64,000 nucleotides of DNA, from NCBI GenBank assembly GCA_027596075.1, contig JADGJC010000067.1, forward strand, positions 1-64,000. The letters run 5' to 3'. Every line of letters begins with the position of its first letter. Position 1 is the first letter of the stretch. The translations under genes were made by a program, and so were the position numbers. Source of the DNA: Rhizophlyctis rosea (lineage: Eukaryota > Chytridiomycota > Chytridiomycetes > Rhizophlyctidales > Rhizophlyctidaceae). Of this stretch, positions 30,418 through 42,441 are shown one piece after another. The notes under the pieces are model-generated. The model did no database searches, was not told the origin of the DNA, and saw only the letters and a program-made list of their open reading frames with translations.

Positions 30418-32509
30418 TCACAGAAGTAGCGTCTGCATAATCCAATCAAGGTGCGTGCAAAGAAAAACAAAACCAAGGATGGAAAGACTCCGCAAAGGCA
30501 AAGGTCAACAACTAACCTCATCTTCACCATCATCGTCATCATCCCTCTTCCTCGACCCCTTCTTTGAACTCCCACCAACAAGTCCAGACGGAGGAGCCAT
30601 TGCCAATCCCGCGGTCGAAGAAGAAGACGAACCTCCGTTGCCCAATACACTCCCAACCATCCCCGCCATCCCACTCCCACTCCCACTGCCACTCCCACTC
30701 CCACTTCTACTACCCCCACTCCCACTCCCCATCCCCATCCCAGCGCCAAACAACTGCGGTTGCTGCTGCTGTTGGAGCGCCAAGGCCGCACTATCGGCCT
30801 TCGCGTCAGCCTCCATCTGCGTAATGATCGCGGCCGGTTCGCCCTTTGCTCCGTGCATCATCGAGGTTTGAATCGCTATTTGTCCCACATTGGATGCAGT
30901 TCCCGCAATAATAGCCCCCTGCACCCCACTCTGCAATCTCTTCATAGCCTCCTCATACGTCTCCTTCTTCTCCGTCTCGTCCGCGGCGTTGTCCTTCTCC
31001 TCCTTCTTATAAACAATAAGCAAGAGAACAAAAACATTAGCAAATCAGACCTCGTCACCCTCGCGTTTCCAAAATGTGGAATAAACAAACAAAACCCCCA
31101 CTTGGACATACCTGATCATCATCCATCTCTTTTGCAACCAGCGCGGCAAACTCCTCGTCGTCCTCGTCATCATCCTTCGACGTCGACGGCCCTTTGCCTT
31201 TGCTCGTAAACGAAGAACCCATCCCCGTACCAAATGTGAACTTGAAGCTCTCCCCTGCATCGTTGACGTGTGGAATGGCGGGCGTAACGGGTGGCGCTGC
31301 GGCGGCTGTGGGAATCGATGATGAGGAAGAATGCGCCGTTTTTGATGATGCATCCGCATAGGATGGAGGAGAAGGGTTGGGAAGATGGGGAGTTGGAGTT
31401 GGGATAGGTGGTGTCGTTTGAAGGTTGGGTGTAGTGTTTTGCAGGGCGGGTTGTTGGTTTTGTTGTTCGTTGCTCTGATTTTATTGCGAAAGGTAAAAAG
31501 TTAGCGGGATGTAAATTTTCAATTTGCGGCAAATGGATTGCGTTTGATTAACCCATACCAAGCCATTTTGCGCCTGCATAGCAGCCAACGTCGCCATGCC
31601 CGGCATTTGCGGTGCCAACGATGCAGTTGCGGCAGCGGGTTGTGGAGAAGGCGCTTGAAAAGGTGGTCCCAAGGCGTTTGCGAGTGCTGATACAACAGGT
31701 TGTCCCGTAGCAGCTCCCGCCCCCATCGGCCGCGGTCCATTCCCACTACCGCCAGATTGCACCTCCTCCAGCACCGGCTCCATATCTAACGTTTGTATTG
31801 ATGGAAACAGTGTTTTGACGTCACTAATATCATGCAAAGTAAGTTTGCAGCCAGTGGCACATCGATGAACACGGCCGATCAATGTCCATACCTTCTGTAT
31901 TTGATATCGCCTCCTGAACTGCTCATCACACTTTCTCGGAATGGATTTCCAACCAACACCAACGCCTTCAAATTTGACAAATCCCGCCCATTGAGAGGTT
32001 TGAGATCGCGGAACGTTTGCAGCTGATTTGACGCCAAGGATAGGTTGACCAAACCGGGTAATCGTTGCGGAAGGGTTGACAAATGCGATAGACTTCGCAT
32101 ACCATTTCAAGCGAAAGAGATTTGTTCCACCTAATAATGTCCTGGTGAGTTGCCAATCCAATTTCCGAATTATATAGGCTGCGCAAAAAACACGTACACC
32201 TGGACAGAGCTCGCTAATCAATTTGCAGATGACGGGTCCGGTTTGTTGACGACCACCTTCCTCAAACAGCCGTACGCCGAATTGAGTCACGATAGGGTCG
32301 TTTATGACATTCTCGAGGTTCAAGAACTTCATGTTGGGATCGTAACGTGATAAAATCAAGGCGGAGAGCATTGGTATGATGCCATCAGGGATAGTGTGCT
32401 GTTGTGGAGGTTGCTGATGGTCGTACGGGTTGTATTGTTGAGGCAAGTACGTTTGTGGGAAGTTGGGGAGAGCACTGGAGCTGTATGGAGTCGACGGTTG
32501 TGGAGTGGT
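30418..32509 (-). CDS. NXF/Mex67-type leucine-rich-repeat protein, with internal TGA
   Basis: Minus-strand exons join to a Gln/Pro-rich segment, then IIPMLSALILSRYDPNMKFL and INDPIVTQFGV, as found before the LRR of mRNA export receptors. LRRs follow: VEQISFA, a TGA (32107-32109), NGMRSLSHLSTLPQRLPGLV, NLSLASNQLQTFRDLKPLNG, LKALVLVGNPFRES, and the cap motif YRRSDVKTLFPSIQTLDMEP. Unlike Mex67/NXF1, no NTF2-like or UBA domain follows. Instead come a Pro/Ala/Thr-rich linker, FKFTFGTGMGSSF, an acidic EFAALVAKEMDDDQ stretch, a helical EEAMKRLQSGVQ segment, a Gly/Ser dipeptide repeat and an acidic end. The stop is placed at 30418 after a GTTAGT intron. There is no own ATG at the 5' end of this frame, so the gene probably begins with exons of the Cys-rich gene to its right (intron 32510-32598, GTCAGT ... 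AACAG). Confidence 0.6.
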
Positions 32510-32598
32510 CTGTTACAACCAAAATACTGCGTCAGCTCCTCCACTTTGTGTCAAATCTTCAACCAAATCCCAAGGTAGATTCAACAGCGAAGACTGAC

Positions 32599-34735
32599 CG
32601 CTATAAAATACGTGTTTCCTTCCCCGTATTTCTCCTTTGCGAGCTGAAGCACTAAAATTCAGATATTGCCAAACTATGCATCCACAAACCGACAACTGCA
32701 CTTACGTCAAAAGCCTGCCTTACAGCTTGCTGCTTCACTCGAGTAATGTTGAGTCGGTCATTGAAGTATCCTAACCCAAACAACTGTAATGGGGTAAGGT
32801 GACGTCAACATCATTGTTCGAAAATCGTGGAGGTATGGTGGGCTAAACCATTCTTTCACATCAAATCACACCATGCTCCGCATGGCGTTTTCGTCCCGCA
32901 GGGCTACATGAACCTTATTTATCCCAACGCATCCACCCATTCGCCCACTCGCAACCAAGAGACCATATTTCCACTTACATATTCCGCCACCTCATCCGTG
33001 ACCTTTTCCAACTCTTCGTGCATAACTCCAACCGTCGCAGCAGGAAATCCTAGTCGCTGTACTTCGTGTTCATATTGTGCCAGTGCTCGGATAGCGGCAA
33101 AGGCACCAAGACCTGTCAACACATAAAAGAATTATTAGTATAAGATAGCTTGACACGGCAAATCCGGTCACGACGATCGATGCACTCCCAGCATCCCTTC
33201 AGCTACGCAGATCGTGATCACCCCTTTGGATAACAAACTTTCGTCGCGCAAAGTCAAAAACTTACAAGATGTATCCAACGAATGGCGATTACGCCAGACA
33301 TCAGATATAGATGTCGCGACGCAATTGTGCGCCCACAAAGCAGTATTGTAATTCAAAGTACTGGGCAACGGTGCATCTTCCGTCTGATGCAACACAGTTT
33401 CGTAAAGACCTATGCACCAGTCACATGAGACAATCCGGCCTGTGCCCAACGCATGATGAGTGCCATGAAAACCGGGAATGGATGCAGGCTGGGCAACAAT
33501 TACCCCCTTGACTAGCAATCTCGTCTATCGCGTCTTCTTCGGACGTCCATCCATCCCTCGCCAAAAGTCGCCCTTGTACACCCGGAATACAGACGGGATT
33601 TGAACAGCGCAAAACATATCCGCCAGCCCACTGCGCAGGGGTGGCTCCTGTAAAACGAGATAAACATATTAAACACAAAGGGCGAGAGTAGAAACTATGA
33701 TGAAAAAATGAGCTTTGGTGTCATGGATGCTCCATTCATACCACTGAGATGAGAACACCGCGAACAAACAAACATCAACGCTGCATCTGGAAAAAAGCAT
33801 CAACCGTCGCGGAAGGCAAATAGATTATACGCCGGCTTTCAACGAACCCTCAATGCGCTGTTTGAAGACAGGAGGCATTTTAGCCTGAATGAGTATGCCT
33901 TCTCCGCAGCAGGCACAGAAAAAGCGGAACGACCTCCCAAACACTGCAAGGGTGTCAGGATGTTAGTGAGATGTGGAAGTTTGAAACCAACCTTCAACCT
34001 TACCGAACTCAAAAACACACGTATCATAGTGGTATTTATCGCAGGTTCCGTCTCGTCCCAACCACCGGCAGAACTCTTGCCTGATGAAGAATTGCGGACA
34101 GAGAACAGACCTTCTGTACCGCTTGTCGTCCATCCAGTTTCCCATTCCGAGGATAGTGTCCCCACTGTGAGCCGACTTCATATCTTTCGCCTTCCGCCAC
34201 ATTTTCTTCAACGTCGATGGTGATGACTGTTGTGATCGTCTTTACTATTCCGAGCTGATTCGGAAAGTGAAAAGTGTGGGCAGGAAGATCTATCTTTGGT
34301 TTGGGTCACTTTCATAGGGCGTGCGCTTGGCCGTCTTTTTTTTGGGCTGCCGACCCTGGCCAGCAGAATCAACGATGTGGCTGAGGGTGGTTGTCCGCCA
34401 GATTGGACTTCCACTTCTGCAGCTTGGCCAGCAAATGTGAATTGCAATTCTGACTGCCCGCACCATTCGACCCTTCCATCTACGTCAGTGAAGGTGACAT
34501 ATTGTTGCATTGTTTGGGAAATATTTTTGCTGCATATACTCAGGATGGGACAAAATGATGAGCTCTTGTGTTCCTGCACTTCCTGTATCACTCTTTCAAG
34601 CGCACATAACTCCGTCTGGTCCATTTCATCTTGACTATCTCCTACTTCTCCACCTGGACCTGCGGTGAGATGCCGAGGAACCACCGCCGCATCCATTTTA
34701 TGACCCACAATCTCAAAGGTTTTTGGGATCCACAT
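32599..34735 (-). CDS. Cys-rich unknown protein; possible 5' half of the LRR gene
   Basis: Not recognised. Exons read from an ATG at about 34735 (MWIPKTFEIVGHKMDAAVV) give a hydrophilic N-terminal region with a basic SPKKRRPSARPMK stretch resembling a nuclear localisation signal. Then come Cys-containing exons: EFCRWLGRDGTCDKYHYDTC, FRFFCACCGEG, YVLRCSNPVCIPGVQGR, RIVSCDWCI. The last part is helical: LGAFAAIRALAQYEHEVQR, EELEKVTDEVAEYLFGLGYF, VKQQAVRQAFDLAKEKYGEG. Junctions in the 3' half are clean (for example GTAAGT ... TTACAG into LFGLGYFNDRL); those near 34.1-34.2 kb are uncertain, with two competing frames. The Cys pairs could bind zinc. The last exon ends at a GTCAGT donor whose acceptor opens the LRR frame in phase, so one fused gene is plausible. 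Confidence 0.45.
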
Positions 34736-35459
34736 AGTTTTTGGCACGTCGCCGCCCCATACTACTCAAGTTATCTTTGGCTTCGAAGAGGTTCAAATAT
34801 GTCAAATTCAGCAACTTATGACTGCCTGATGTTGGGATGATATCAGCGGGGTACCATTGACAACTTCGCGCAATCCTTCTTATGCTGAGGTACATCACTG
34901 CTGATTCGTGAGCTTTGTATTACCACATGAAGACATACACTACCCATGTCTGCCTATGTCATGCTTTATCGGTCAGGCTACTTGGGTGAAAACCAGTCAT
35001 GTGGAAAGCTTCCCCGGTCCATTCATGTATCTTTCACTACACACCTATAAAGCCGGTACACTCTGATGCAGTTGATGCGAAGCCTCAATGGAGTCGCAAA
35101 AACCGCAGAATCTCGTCAGCCCTCCGGGGTTTTCCATTTTCTAATGGCATTTGGGCTAATCATTGATGACACTAGCCTTGGAGGACCTTAGGTATTGCAG
35201 CCCTCATATATGTGTCATTTCTGCGGTCCATAGCAAAAAGATCATCCACACGCAGGCATTCTTTCAGCGTTAGCGAGAGCAATCATTTGTGAATCATAAA
35301 TGTCTTGCGCATGAGGAGAACAGAGTCAAAGCATTGTGGAAGTTGCAAAAGACCCATTCAATCGACAATATGTGCAAAGTGTGATCGGTGTATTATGAGA
35401 AAATTTGTGTACAAGGTTTTGATTAATAATTGATGATTGAGCGTATGACAACAAAATTT
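34736..35459. other. Intergenic, about 720 bp
   Basis: Nothing convincing seen apart from short chance frames. It probably includes the promoter of the minus-strand gene to its left and the 3' flank of the tRNA-like gene. Confidence 0.5.
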
Positions 35460-35460
35460 T

Positions 35461-35538
35461 GACTCTGAGAGGGATTCGAACCCTCCTCGCACCAGGTGCA
35501 TCTTCAACACCGATGCGATCGGCCAAGGGACCAGAGCC
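35461..35538 (-). tRNA. tRNA-like gene, anticodon probably GAA (Phe)
   Basis: The minus strand carries a 7-bp acceptor pairing (GGCTCTG with CAGAGTC, one G-T pair) and a perfect T arm, GAGGG TTCGAAT CCCTC, with the invariant TTCGAAT loop. A TTGAAGA sequence sits where the anticodon loop is expected, which fits U33 plus anticodon GAA. TTTT follows as a Pol III stop. The D arm is odd (CCGAT CGC ATCGG hairpin) and the anticodon stem fits better in a register that would break U33. So it may be a tRNA pseudogene or a tRNA with unusual arms. Confidence 0.6.
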
Positions 35539-38277
35539 AGATGGCTCTTTATTAGCCAACTAGAGCAATTCGGCACGGAAGGGCCATCGGAATGGGCCCC
35601 AATGATTAATACCGCAACAGAAACGACGGATACCTGGCAAGAGGGCTCGCCTAAATCCTCTTGAACTTTGATGAAGGTTGTGGTCGAAGTTGAAATGCTT
35701 CCGGCGAAAAGTGAGGAAGGATGTCCTTGAGGGAACTTGACTCCCTTATTATCGCATATGTGTAAAGGAGGAAAAGGTGAGTAAAACTTGAAAGCTGGAA
35801 AAGAAAACGCCGACGCATGAAAGCGACGTGTGGATACGTGCGAGGTCCATGCGGGCATACCACTCCACACACGCCTAATTACCCCCGCACGCTCTATATG
35901 AATGGAGCTGTGGGGATGTCCGGCCCGATTACGTGGGAACCGACACCCTTATCCACCAAGAGCGCCTCATGCCCGGCCGGGTCTACCCCGGCAAGACCCG
36001 TCGTCAGTCATGTACCTGCTACCAAACTGGATCGATCTCACTAAAATATACCATTGTCGACCTTCGAGAATGTGACGGCGGTGGTTGGAAGCGGTGTGGT
36101 CGATGTCGAATGTAGATTGTGTCGATGTCGTGTGCGAGAAGTGGACGGATGGATGGATGGAAGCGGTGTTGAAGGTGATGGATGGATGGATGGAAGTGTT
36201 GTTGTTGACGTGGAAGCGAGCATGTGAATGGTGGGGTCGATGTCGAATGCGAGAATGGGACGGGTGAACGAAGGTTCCCAGCGGGAGTGTGTTCTCTGTT
36301 ATGCTTTCTGGTGGTGGGCTGGGATGTGGCTCAGCACGAATCGATCGTGAATGCAGTCTCGCACACGACTGCCTTTTTTGGACGAGCGTGCTGAATTTTC
36401 CCTGATTGGGACGAAATTGGCCGTCTCAACCTGATCCTCGTAAGATGATTTCTCCTGCTGTGTAGTGCCCAGCCATCCCACCCCTAACCCCGGCGAGCTT
36501 GACAATGCACAACCTTGGCGAGGTAGTCCATGCACATGATTGACTAACTAAGATCCAGATGTAGTATAAAAGGACGGTGTATTCCCTGTTGTCTCAGAAA
36601 ACTTCAGAATGTTCCTATAGAAAATTCCCAAGACAATCTTGTGAGTCTCTGATCGTATGTCCACTTCCCAACTTCCCGCCTCTGCCAACCCTCCAAGACC
36701 TCTATTCATAAATTGTGCACTCACTTCTGTACAAAACACTTCAACAGTCCAGTGAAGTCCGATTCCACCCATTTCCGTTCCCGGCTTCCAAATAGGACGT
36801 CCGCTCCCATCTTTCACCCCAAAAACAGGACTTATCTCTTTCTCGGTAAAACCACGACCATACCAGTGTCATGTGTCGCCGCAATACCGGTCGCCCCGTA
36901 TCACTCGTCGTTTAGTTCTCCCATACGCCGACAATATAAGACATAGAGGCGTGGGCAGTGTACGTTGAACATACCTCATAAAGCCAATTCGTACTGCTGG
37001 TAAATAAGGAAGCGTCGTCCGGTGGCGGACAGGGGCGGGAATTGCACAGGGAACCGCATCGTAGTGAGTATACCATTCATAAAACATGAATAGTCAAGCA
37101 ATTAAATGAAGTGGAGCGAGTGGTTTGAATACTTTGAATGAGAGGAGTTATCGCAATTGTCAATTCAGTTGATCGTTCGTCAGTTGCGGTAGGCTGGAAT
37201 GTACCATCCCAAATGAAAGAACATCCTGACAGCGTCAATCGCACCGCTGCAAATCCATTGGGAGGGATCAGCGGCCGGCAATCTTACCCGCATATGGCAA
37301 TGATCATCCAATTGAAGGACGGGGATTGCCTGAGGTCCCATGGCCGAAAGACTGAACGTCAGGCCCAAGCCCAGGCCAAAGACCCTTTTTTCTCTTCCCA
37401 CGGCCCTCTGCACGGGGCCGGGCCTTGGCCTGCACAGCACTCTAAACCAAAACCGAACGAAAAAAGAAAAAGAATGTCAAAAAAAAAAGCCACACCTCTT
37501 CTCCCATCATCTGGAATCTGCGTACACATCTGAACCCCAGCTCAACTCAACGCTTGGCAGACGCTGTGTGGGACACTAGAAGACAATTGTCAGTGGTGTA
37601 TGTTGTTAGGGTTTGTACTTTACCTACTGGACCACAGCCATCGCGTAAATTGTTATGAGGATCCTGCGGCGTGGTAATGGCGAAAGATGAAAAGGATGAC
37701 GTTACAAAAGATGGTGTCGGTGGATGATGGAAACGATTTCGACCATATGATGGATGTGTTGAGGCGGTACAGGTTCAGTAGTCATATTGTTACATTCGTT
37801 CTTGGCAGGCATCACTGCAGACCTGCCTTGCGAAATGTATGGGAGCGTGGGGGAGCCTGCCCAGGCCCACGAATGATACATGGTGTGGGGTCAATCTGGC
37901 GATGAGTCATCATGTGGCAACTGACAACTTCGGCACACGAACTGGCAGTGTTTCCAACTTCCCGTGTAGAAACCAGGTGAGGAGGATAGGCATTCGGCTG
38001 CCTTCAAACCCCACACAACGCAAAGAAGAAAAATGGAACATGCAAAATTATCTACTCTCAAACGAAACAGACAAACAGCAAAATGCCCTATGTACCCTTT
38101 CTCATTGCACTATGCTAATAAACAAATTGGGAACCATTTCTTGCAAATCCCCACCCCACCTGCTATTATACAAAGAAAAACCCTCCCTTTCAATCTTAGG
38201 GACAATCCCAAGTTGTCCCCTAATCAATCATATAGAGATATCATCATATAAAACTGCTTAATCTACACATCCCAAAT
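35539..38277. other. Long intergenic stretch, about 2.7 kb
   Basis: No gene could be supported. Open frames such as minus 36548-36817 and plus 37138-37533 have no clear splice-supported extension. Contents seen: a GGAT microsatellite near 36.15 kb and a poly-A run near 37481. Part is the 3' flank of VTC4. Confidence 0.45.
36142..36196. repeat. GGAT tetranucleotide microsatellite in a duplicated context
   Basis: Two runs of GGAT units (about 36144-36160 and 36177-36193), each followed by GGAAG. A nearby sequence GTCGATGTCGAATG occurs at about 36101 and again at about 36237, so the whole patch appears to have arisen by local duplication. Confidence 0.8.
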
Positions 38278-40808
38278 CTACAACAACCCGCCGCCATTCG
38301 TGAACTTCAGCCAGAAGTTGATGGAGATGGCGAAGAAGAGCACGATGACGAGGATGGTGGGGCCGACGCGGTCGTCGTACGGTCCAGGATCTAATGATAA
38401 AAAGTAGATGGATTAGTCTCAGCTTGGCCCATAAAAGATCAAACAAGTCCCCAAATGCAATAAAACATACCCCTCGTACGAATCTTGTGTGCCCTCCATT
38501 GGTACAAGAACAAGGCATAGATCATGAACATCATCGCGACGAGGGTGAAGAGGATGCCGGATATTTGACCGACGCGGTCACCAAAGTTGAGAAGAGTCAA
38601 GGAGAGACCGCCCAAAACAATGCAGACTGCACGACGAGAATGTATCGATCAGCACGAGTTCAAACATTGAATCAGACACTACATCATAACTATACTCACA
38701 GTGCAACCACGACAAGAAAGTTCTTTCGTTGGCGAAGAACACCTTGGGCTCCACTCTTACGGGCAAGGCGATCCTCTTGTTGGGGCCCAACTGTTGCATT
38801 TGCGGCTCCCGGCTGGAAGATCCCTTCTTGAACAACCCGCTCAAGCCGCCAGACCAACCCCCATCACTCGCCACGCTCGCCTTAGAGCTTATACTCCTAG
38901 TCCCATTGCCCAAAAGCGGTGTCCGCTCATCGCTTTGACCGCTTTGCCCACTGGAATCGCTACGCGCCCTGCTGGATCCCCTCTTGTCAACGACGACCTC
39001 GATTGTGTCTTGACCGTCGTCGCTGCGGTCGCTGCCGCTGTGATGCGTATCGTGCAACTTCTTCAGGTTGGTTTTGCTGCCGCGGAGACGGACGTTGTTG
39101 AGGCCGCGGACGGATCCGGGGTGGCTCTCGGGGGACCAGGAGCGGTAGCCGGGTGGTGCGGGTTTGCGGATGTCCTTGTCCATTTGAGGGAGCCAGAAGG
39201 GGAGGAGGGAGATGCGGTTTTCGAGGAGGGTGGCGCAGCCGTGGATGAATTTGGAGAATTTGGGGACTTCCTCGACCTGTGGAACGCACAAAGTTGTCAA
39301 TTTCGCGAACATATGTAACGAATTCCCATGTAGCACTTACCAAGTGAGACTTGACCAACTCGTCAACCCATTTGGGTGCCTCAGTTCCGTATTGAGTTTG
39401 GAGCTTGACTTCCAAAACGGCATATGGGAAAGCGTTGACATCCTCCTGCGCGATGTAGTTGAAAGGTGGGACAGTTCCGACGTCCGTCCGGCGCCAGTTG
39501 AGGCCAGAGCGGTCCTTTCCGTAGTTGTCCTCCCTAATCATAGTCAAATCGGTGTCGAGAGAAATACGGACGCGGGCGTCGCCAGGAAGTTGGAAAGCGG
39601 TGCGGTTGTAGAAGGTACGGACGACGGGGTGGAGTTTCTTCTCCGCAACGGTGATCTGGACCTCCTCAGCCAATTGCTCAAGACTCTCAAGCTCCTTCTC
39701 CGGCTTAGCCTTGCGCTCACGAAGCTTTTGGAATGTCTTTTGCATGGAATAGTCACCACGGAGGTAGGCATTGACGTACTTCTCCTTGATGGGAAAACGA
39801 GATTTGACACTCGACTCGCCAGTCCAATCCTCCCGGTGAGTCTTACGCTCCACGAAAATTTCCTGGTTCTCAACATTGCCGTACCACCGGAGGCGGATGG
39901 CCTGAGCACCCTCCGTCTTCTCCAAACGACCCAAGTAAAGCTCAAACGCGTCGTTGTCGAAGTAGATGCTGGTGATAGCTGGATCGGGCTCCTTCCCGCC
40001 CTTCGAGCTAAATACCAAGACGGGGAGATACTTCAAAATGATACATTTGACTTCGGTAACGTTATCGGGGTGGACCCAGTACTTTGTTGTCCGGCGAACG
40101 AAGTTTTGTTGCGAGGCACCCGCAGCCGCATTTTCCTGACTCCTCTTTCCGCCCGTTCGGACGGTGTCGTACAATTTGGACAGCTGAACGATAACTTTGT
40201 CGAAACTTTCGCGATAGAAGGGGCGAGCATTTAGGCGGACCATGAAGGTGGGTTTGAGCATGAAGTTGGTGTGCTTGTCGTGCTTCTTGAGGATCTATGA
40301 AATTGGTCATACCATCAGCAGTTGTTCCAACTCCAATAATCCCCATTATTCCACAATACCTTCAAGAAACCAGAATAGTTCAATCGGATGAACTTCGACA
40401 ATTCAGTAACTTCCGTGGTAATCCGGCTAATCTCCTCCTCAACACCCTCAAACCGAGCCTCGTCCGCCTCCTCCCCCGACGCCAGAATAGATTCGACGAT
40501 GGCATCGCAGTGCTCAACACGGCGAGCCAACTCGTCTCCCTTGATCTGACGGAAAGCGGCGACCTTCTCCAACTCGCGCTCCAGGGTCTCAACGAAAGCG
40601 GCTTCCTTTTGCTCCGTGAACCCTCCGTCCGCCGTCATGCCCGTCTTCAGTTGACGTTTTAGGCCATCATAGTCACTATTGAAAAGCAATATCCATTTTT
40701 CTGTGAGTCGAAGGGTGCATACGAACGAAAGAGCACCAGTCAAACTCACAGATAATAGAATTGCCATTCCGGGAAGAGAGAATCCGCAAGATGTTGTCCG
40801 AACTTCAT
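38278..40808 (-). CDS. VTC4: VTC4, catalytic subunit of the vacuolar polyphosphate polymerase
   Basis: Vtc4 makes inorganic polyphosphate from ATP at the vacuolar membrane and moves it into the lumen. From the ATG at 40808: [15 protein letters not shown] opens the SPX domain (inositol pyrophosphate sensor), with [20 protein letters not shown] and [20 protein letters not shown]. The central tunnel polymerase domain shows [85 protein letters not shown] and [12 protein letters not shown], which carry the conserved basic and acidic residues of the site. A Ser-rich linker follows, then the three-TM DUF202 domain ([19 protein letters not shown]) ending [14 protein letters not shown]. Several short introns interrupt it. 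The linker contains DERTPLLGN, which fits an acidic dileucine sorting signal. Confidence 0.96.
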
Positions 40809-42441
40809 AGCTCAGTTGCGTAGACTGTCAAATCCAAACCATGAAAAGAGTTAGTGCCTAACACCCTATCCACCACATCAGAATGCGGAGCAGGTACTTA
40901 CAATAAGAAAAACAGATTGTTACAAGTTCCCCAGGTGCACAGCGGTTAAAATGAGTATTGTGGCGGGCAGAAAGATAATGGTCGTTGAAGATGGGTTGAC
41001 GTGACGTCGGAATAGGTGGGTGGTTATATGTGCGTGAATAGTGATAGCGGGTGAAGTCTCTTCACTTTTCCTTCCACGGGATAAAAAAAGGCCCGTATCG
41101 TGGGTATTGGTAACTATTTTTGGTGGCAATAAGGTGGGAAAGCTGCACTCGTCACTGTGAAGCGCATAGTTTTGACACGTGTGTCTCTTTGGCCCCTAAA
41201 AGCTGATCATAATATCCCCAATCTCAAATCCAAAAGGTTGTGAGTGAGAAATCCCCTCATAGCCTGCAGCGCAAAATGACAAAGGGTCGGATTCCGATTC
41301 CAACTTACCGGGGTACCGCAACCCAGGAACCCAAACAATCGTGGCGCAAGACAAGCCACATGCATACTGAATGCAAGTTGACAGTGATGATGTGGCTGCA
41401 GCTTTTTTGTAAAAATAGCTACAACAATATTGAGCGGGTATGAAGTATGCTACAATCGCCTGTACTACTATTGCTGCACGAAAGCACCAAAGCCCCGATG
41501 TGTTCGACCAACGAAATTCCGTGGCGCAGAGCGCGTGCGGCTCTCCTGACATCCTACTTGTTCCAGGATCGCACACGATGAAAAGCAGTGGATCCTCCCT
41601 GAAGTGCCTCCCGTGGGTTGCGTTACTTACTCATGTCGCGGAGCACGCGGAGGGCAGTGGTAGTTATGCATGTAGACCCTGGACGAGACAGCAGTCAGGA
41701 TCCTATACTGGCGTGGACGTTTCGTCCAGTCCCGCCAGGTCCCGCCTTTCGCCTTTCTGGAGTCTGGACAATCCGTCTTTCACAGCAGCCACGTTTGGCC
41801 CAGCATCTTATTCTCAACCGATTCCTCCGAGAGCTCCATTGCACGAAGATGCATCACTTTTGATGGCGGCAAATTCCACCACAGAAATGTCCGCCGGACC
41901 TCCCTCAATTCATAAAATTCAACAAAGAACATTTGAGAAAAATTTTGGTACGCCTTCAGCGCCTTCATCTCGTCAAGAAAAAAGGCGGTTTTCCACGAAC
42001 GAATCCACCCTTCTAACAACAACTCCTTACGAATTTTGGGGAACATTCTAACTTCCAAAAAATTTTGGACCCTCCGCTCGGCGCTTTTCTGCCGTAAGGG
42101 GCACAGTGATGGCGTTGGGCGGCACAGTGGCTTTTCTCTGCCTCACTCCTTTCAAAAAATCCAAGTCTCCCAGCGCGACCGAAATTCCAAATGGAAGCCC
42201 GATCGATTCTGGTGGGTGCCAAAATGTCGGCTCATGTTTATGCGATCAGGAATCCGAAACCTCGGATTCCATTTTGGCAGTCAACCAATTTGCACCCCGA
42301 CAATCACGTGATCCACTAGAAAGCAAAATTACCAAGCAAATTGAGCAATCTAGCTATATTCAAACCCTCTACGGAAATTCACAAATTACATAAAAATCAA
42401 GCTATACACAATCAAAGATCAGATACCCAAGGTATAACAAA
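40809..42441. other. Intergenic, about 1.6 kb
   Basis: No gene accepted. A plus-strand frame of 203 codons (41440-42051) and a minus-strand frame opposite it are both open but low in recognisable features. An AAAAATTTTGG motif recurs near 41938 and 42057, with a related GAATTTTGGGG near 42031, suggesting short inverted or dispersed repeat remnants. Confidence 0.45.

Noticed and set aside
35358..35870. Minus-strand open frame of 170 codons
   Set aside because: It runs straight through the tRNA-like gene and shows no protein-like pattern or splice support.
36548..36817. Minus-strand open frame with a protein-like stretch (GSGRPIWKPGTEMGG)
   Set aside because: No start codon with upstream support and no clean exon partner; possible gene fragment but too weak to list.
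41440..42051. Plus-strand open frame of 203 codons
   Set aside because: Low complexity mix with no domain, an equally open frame on the other strand, and short repeats nearby.
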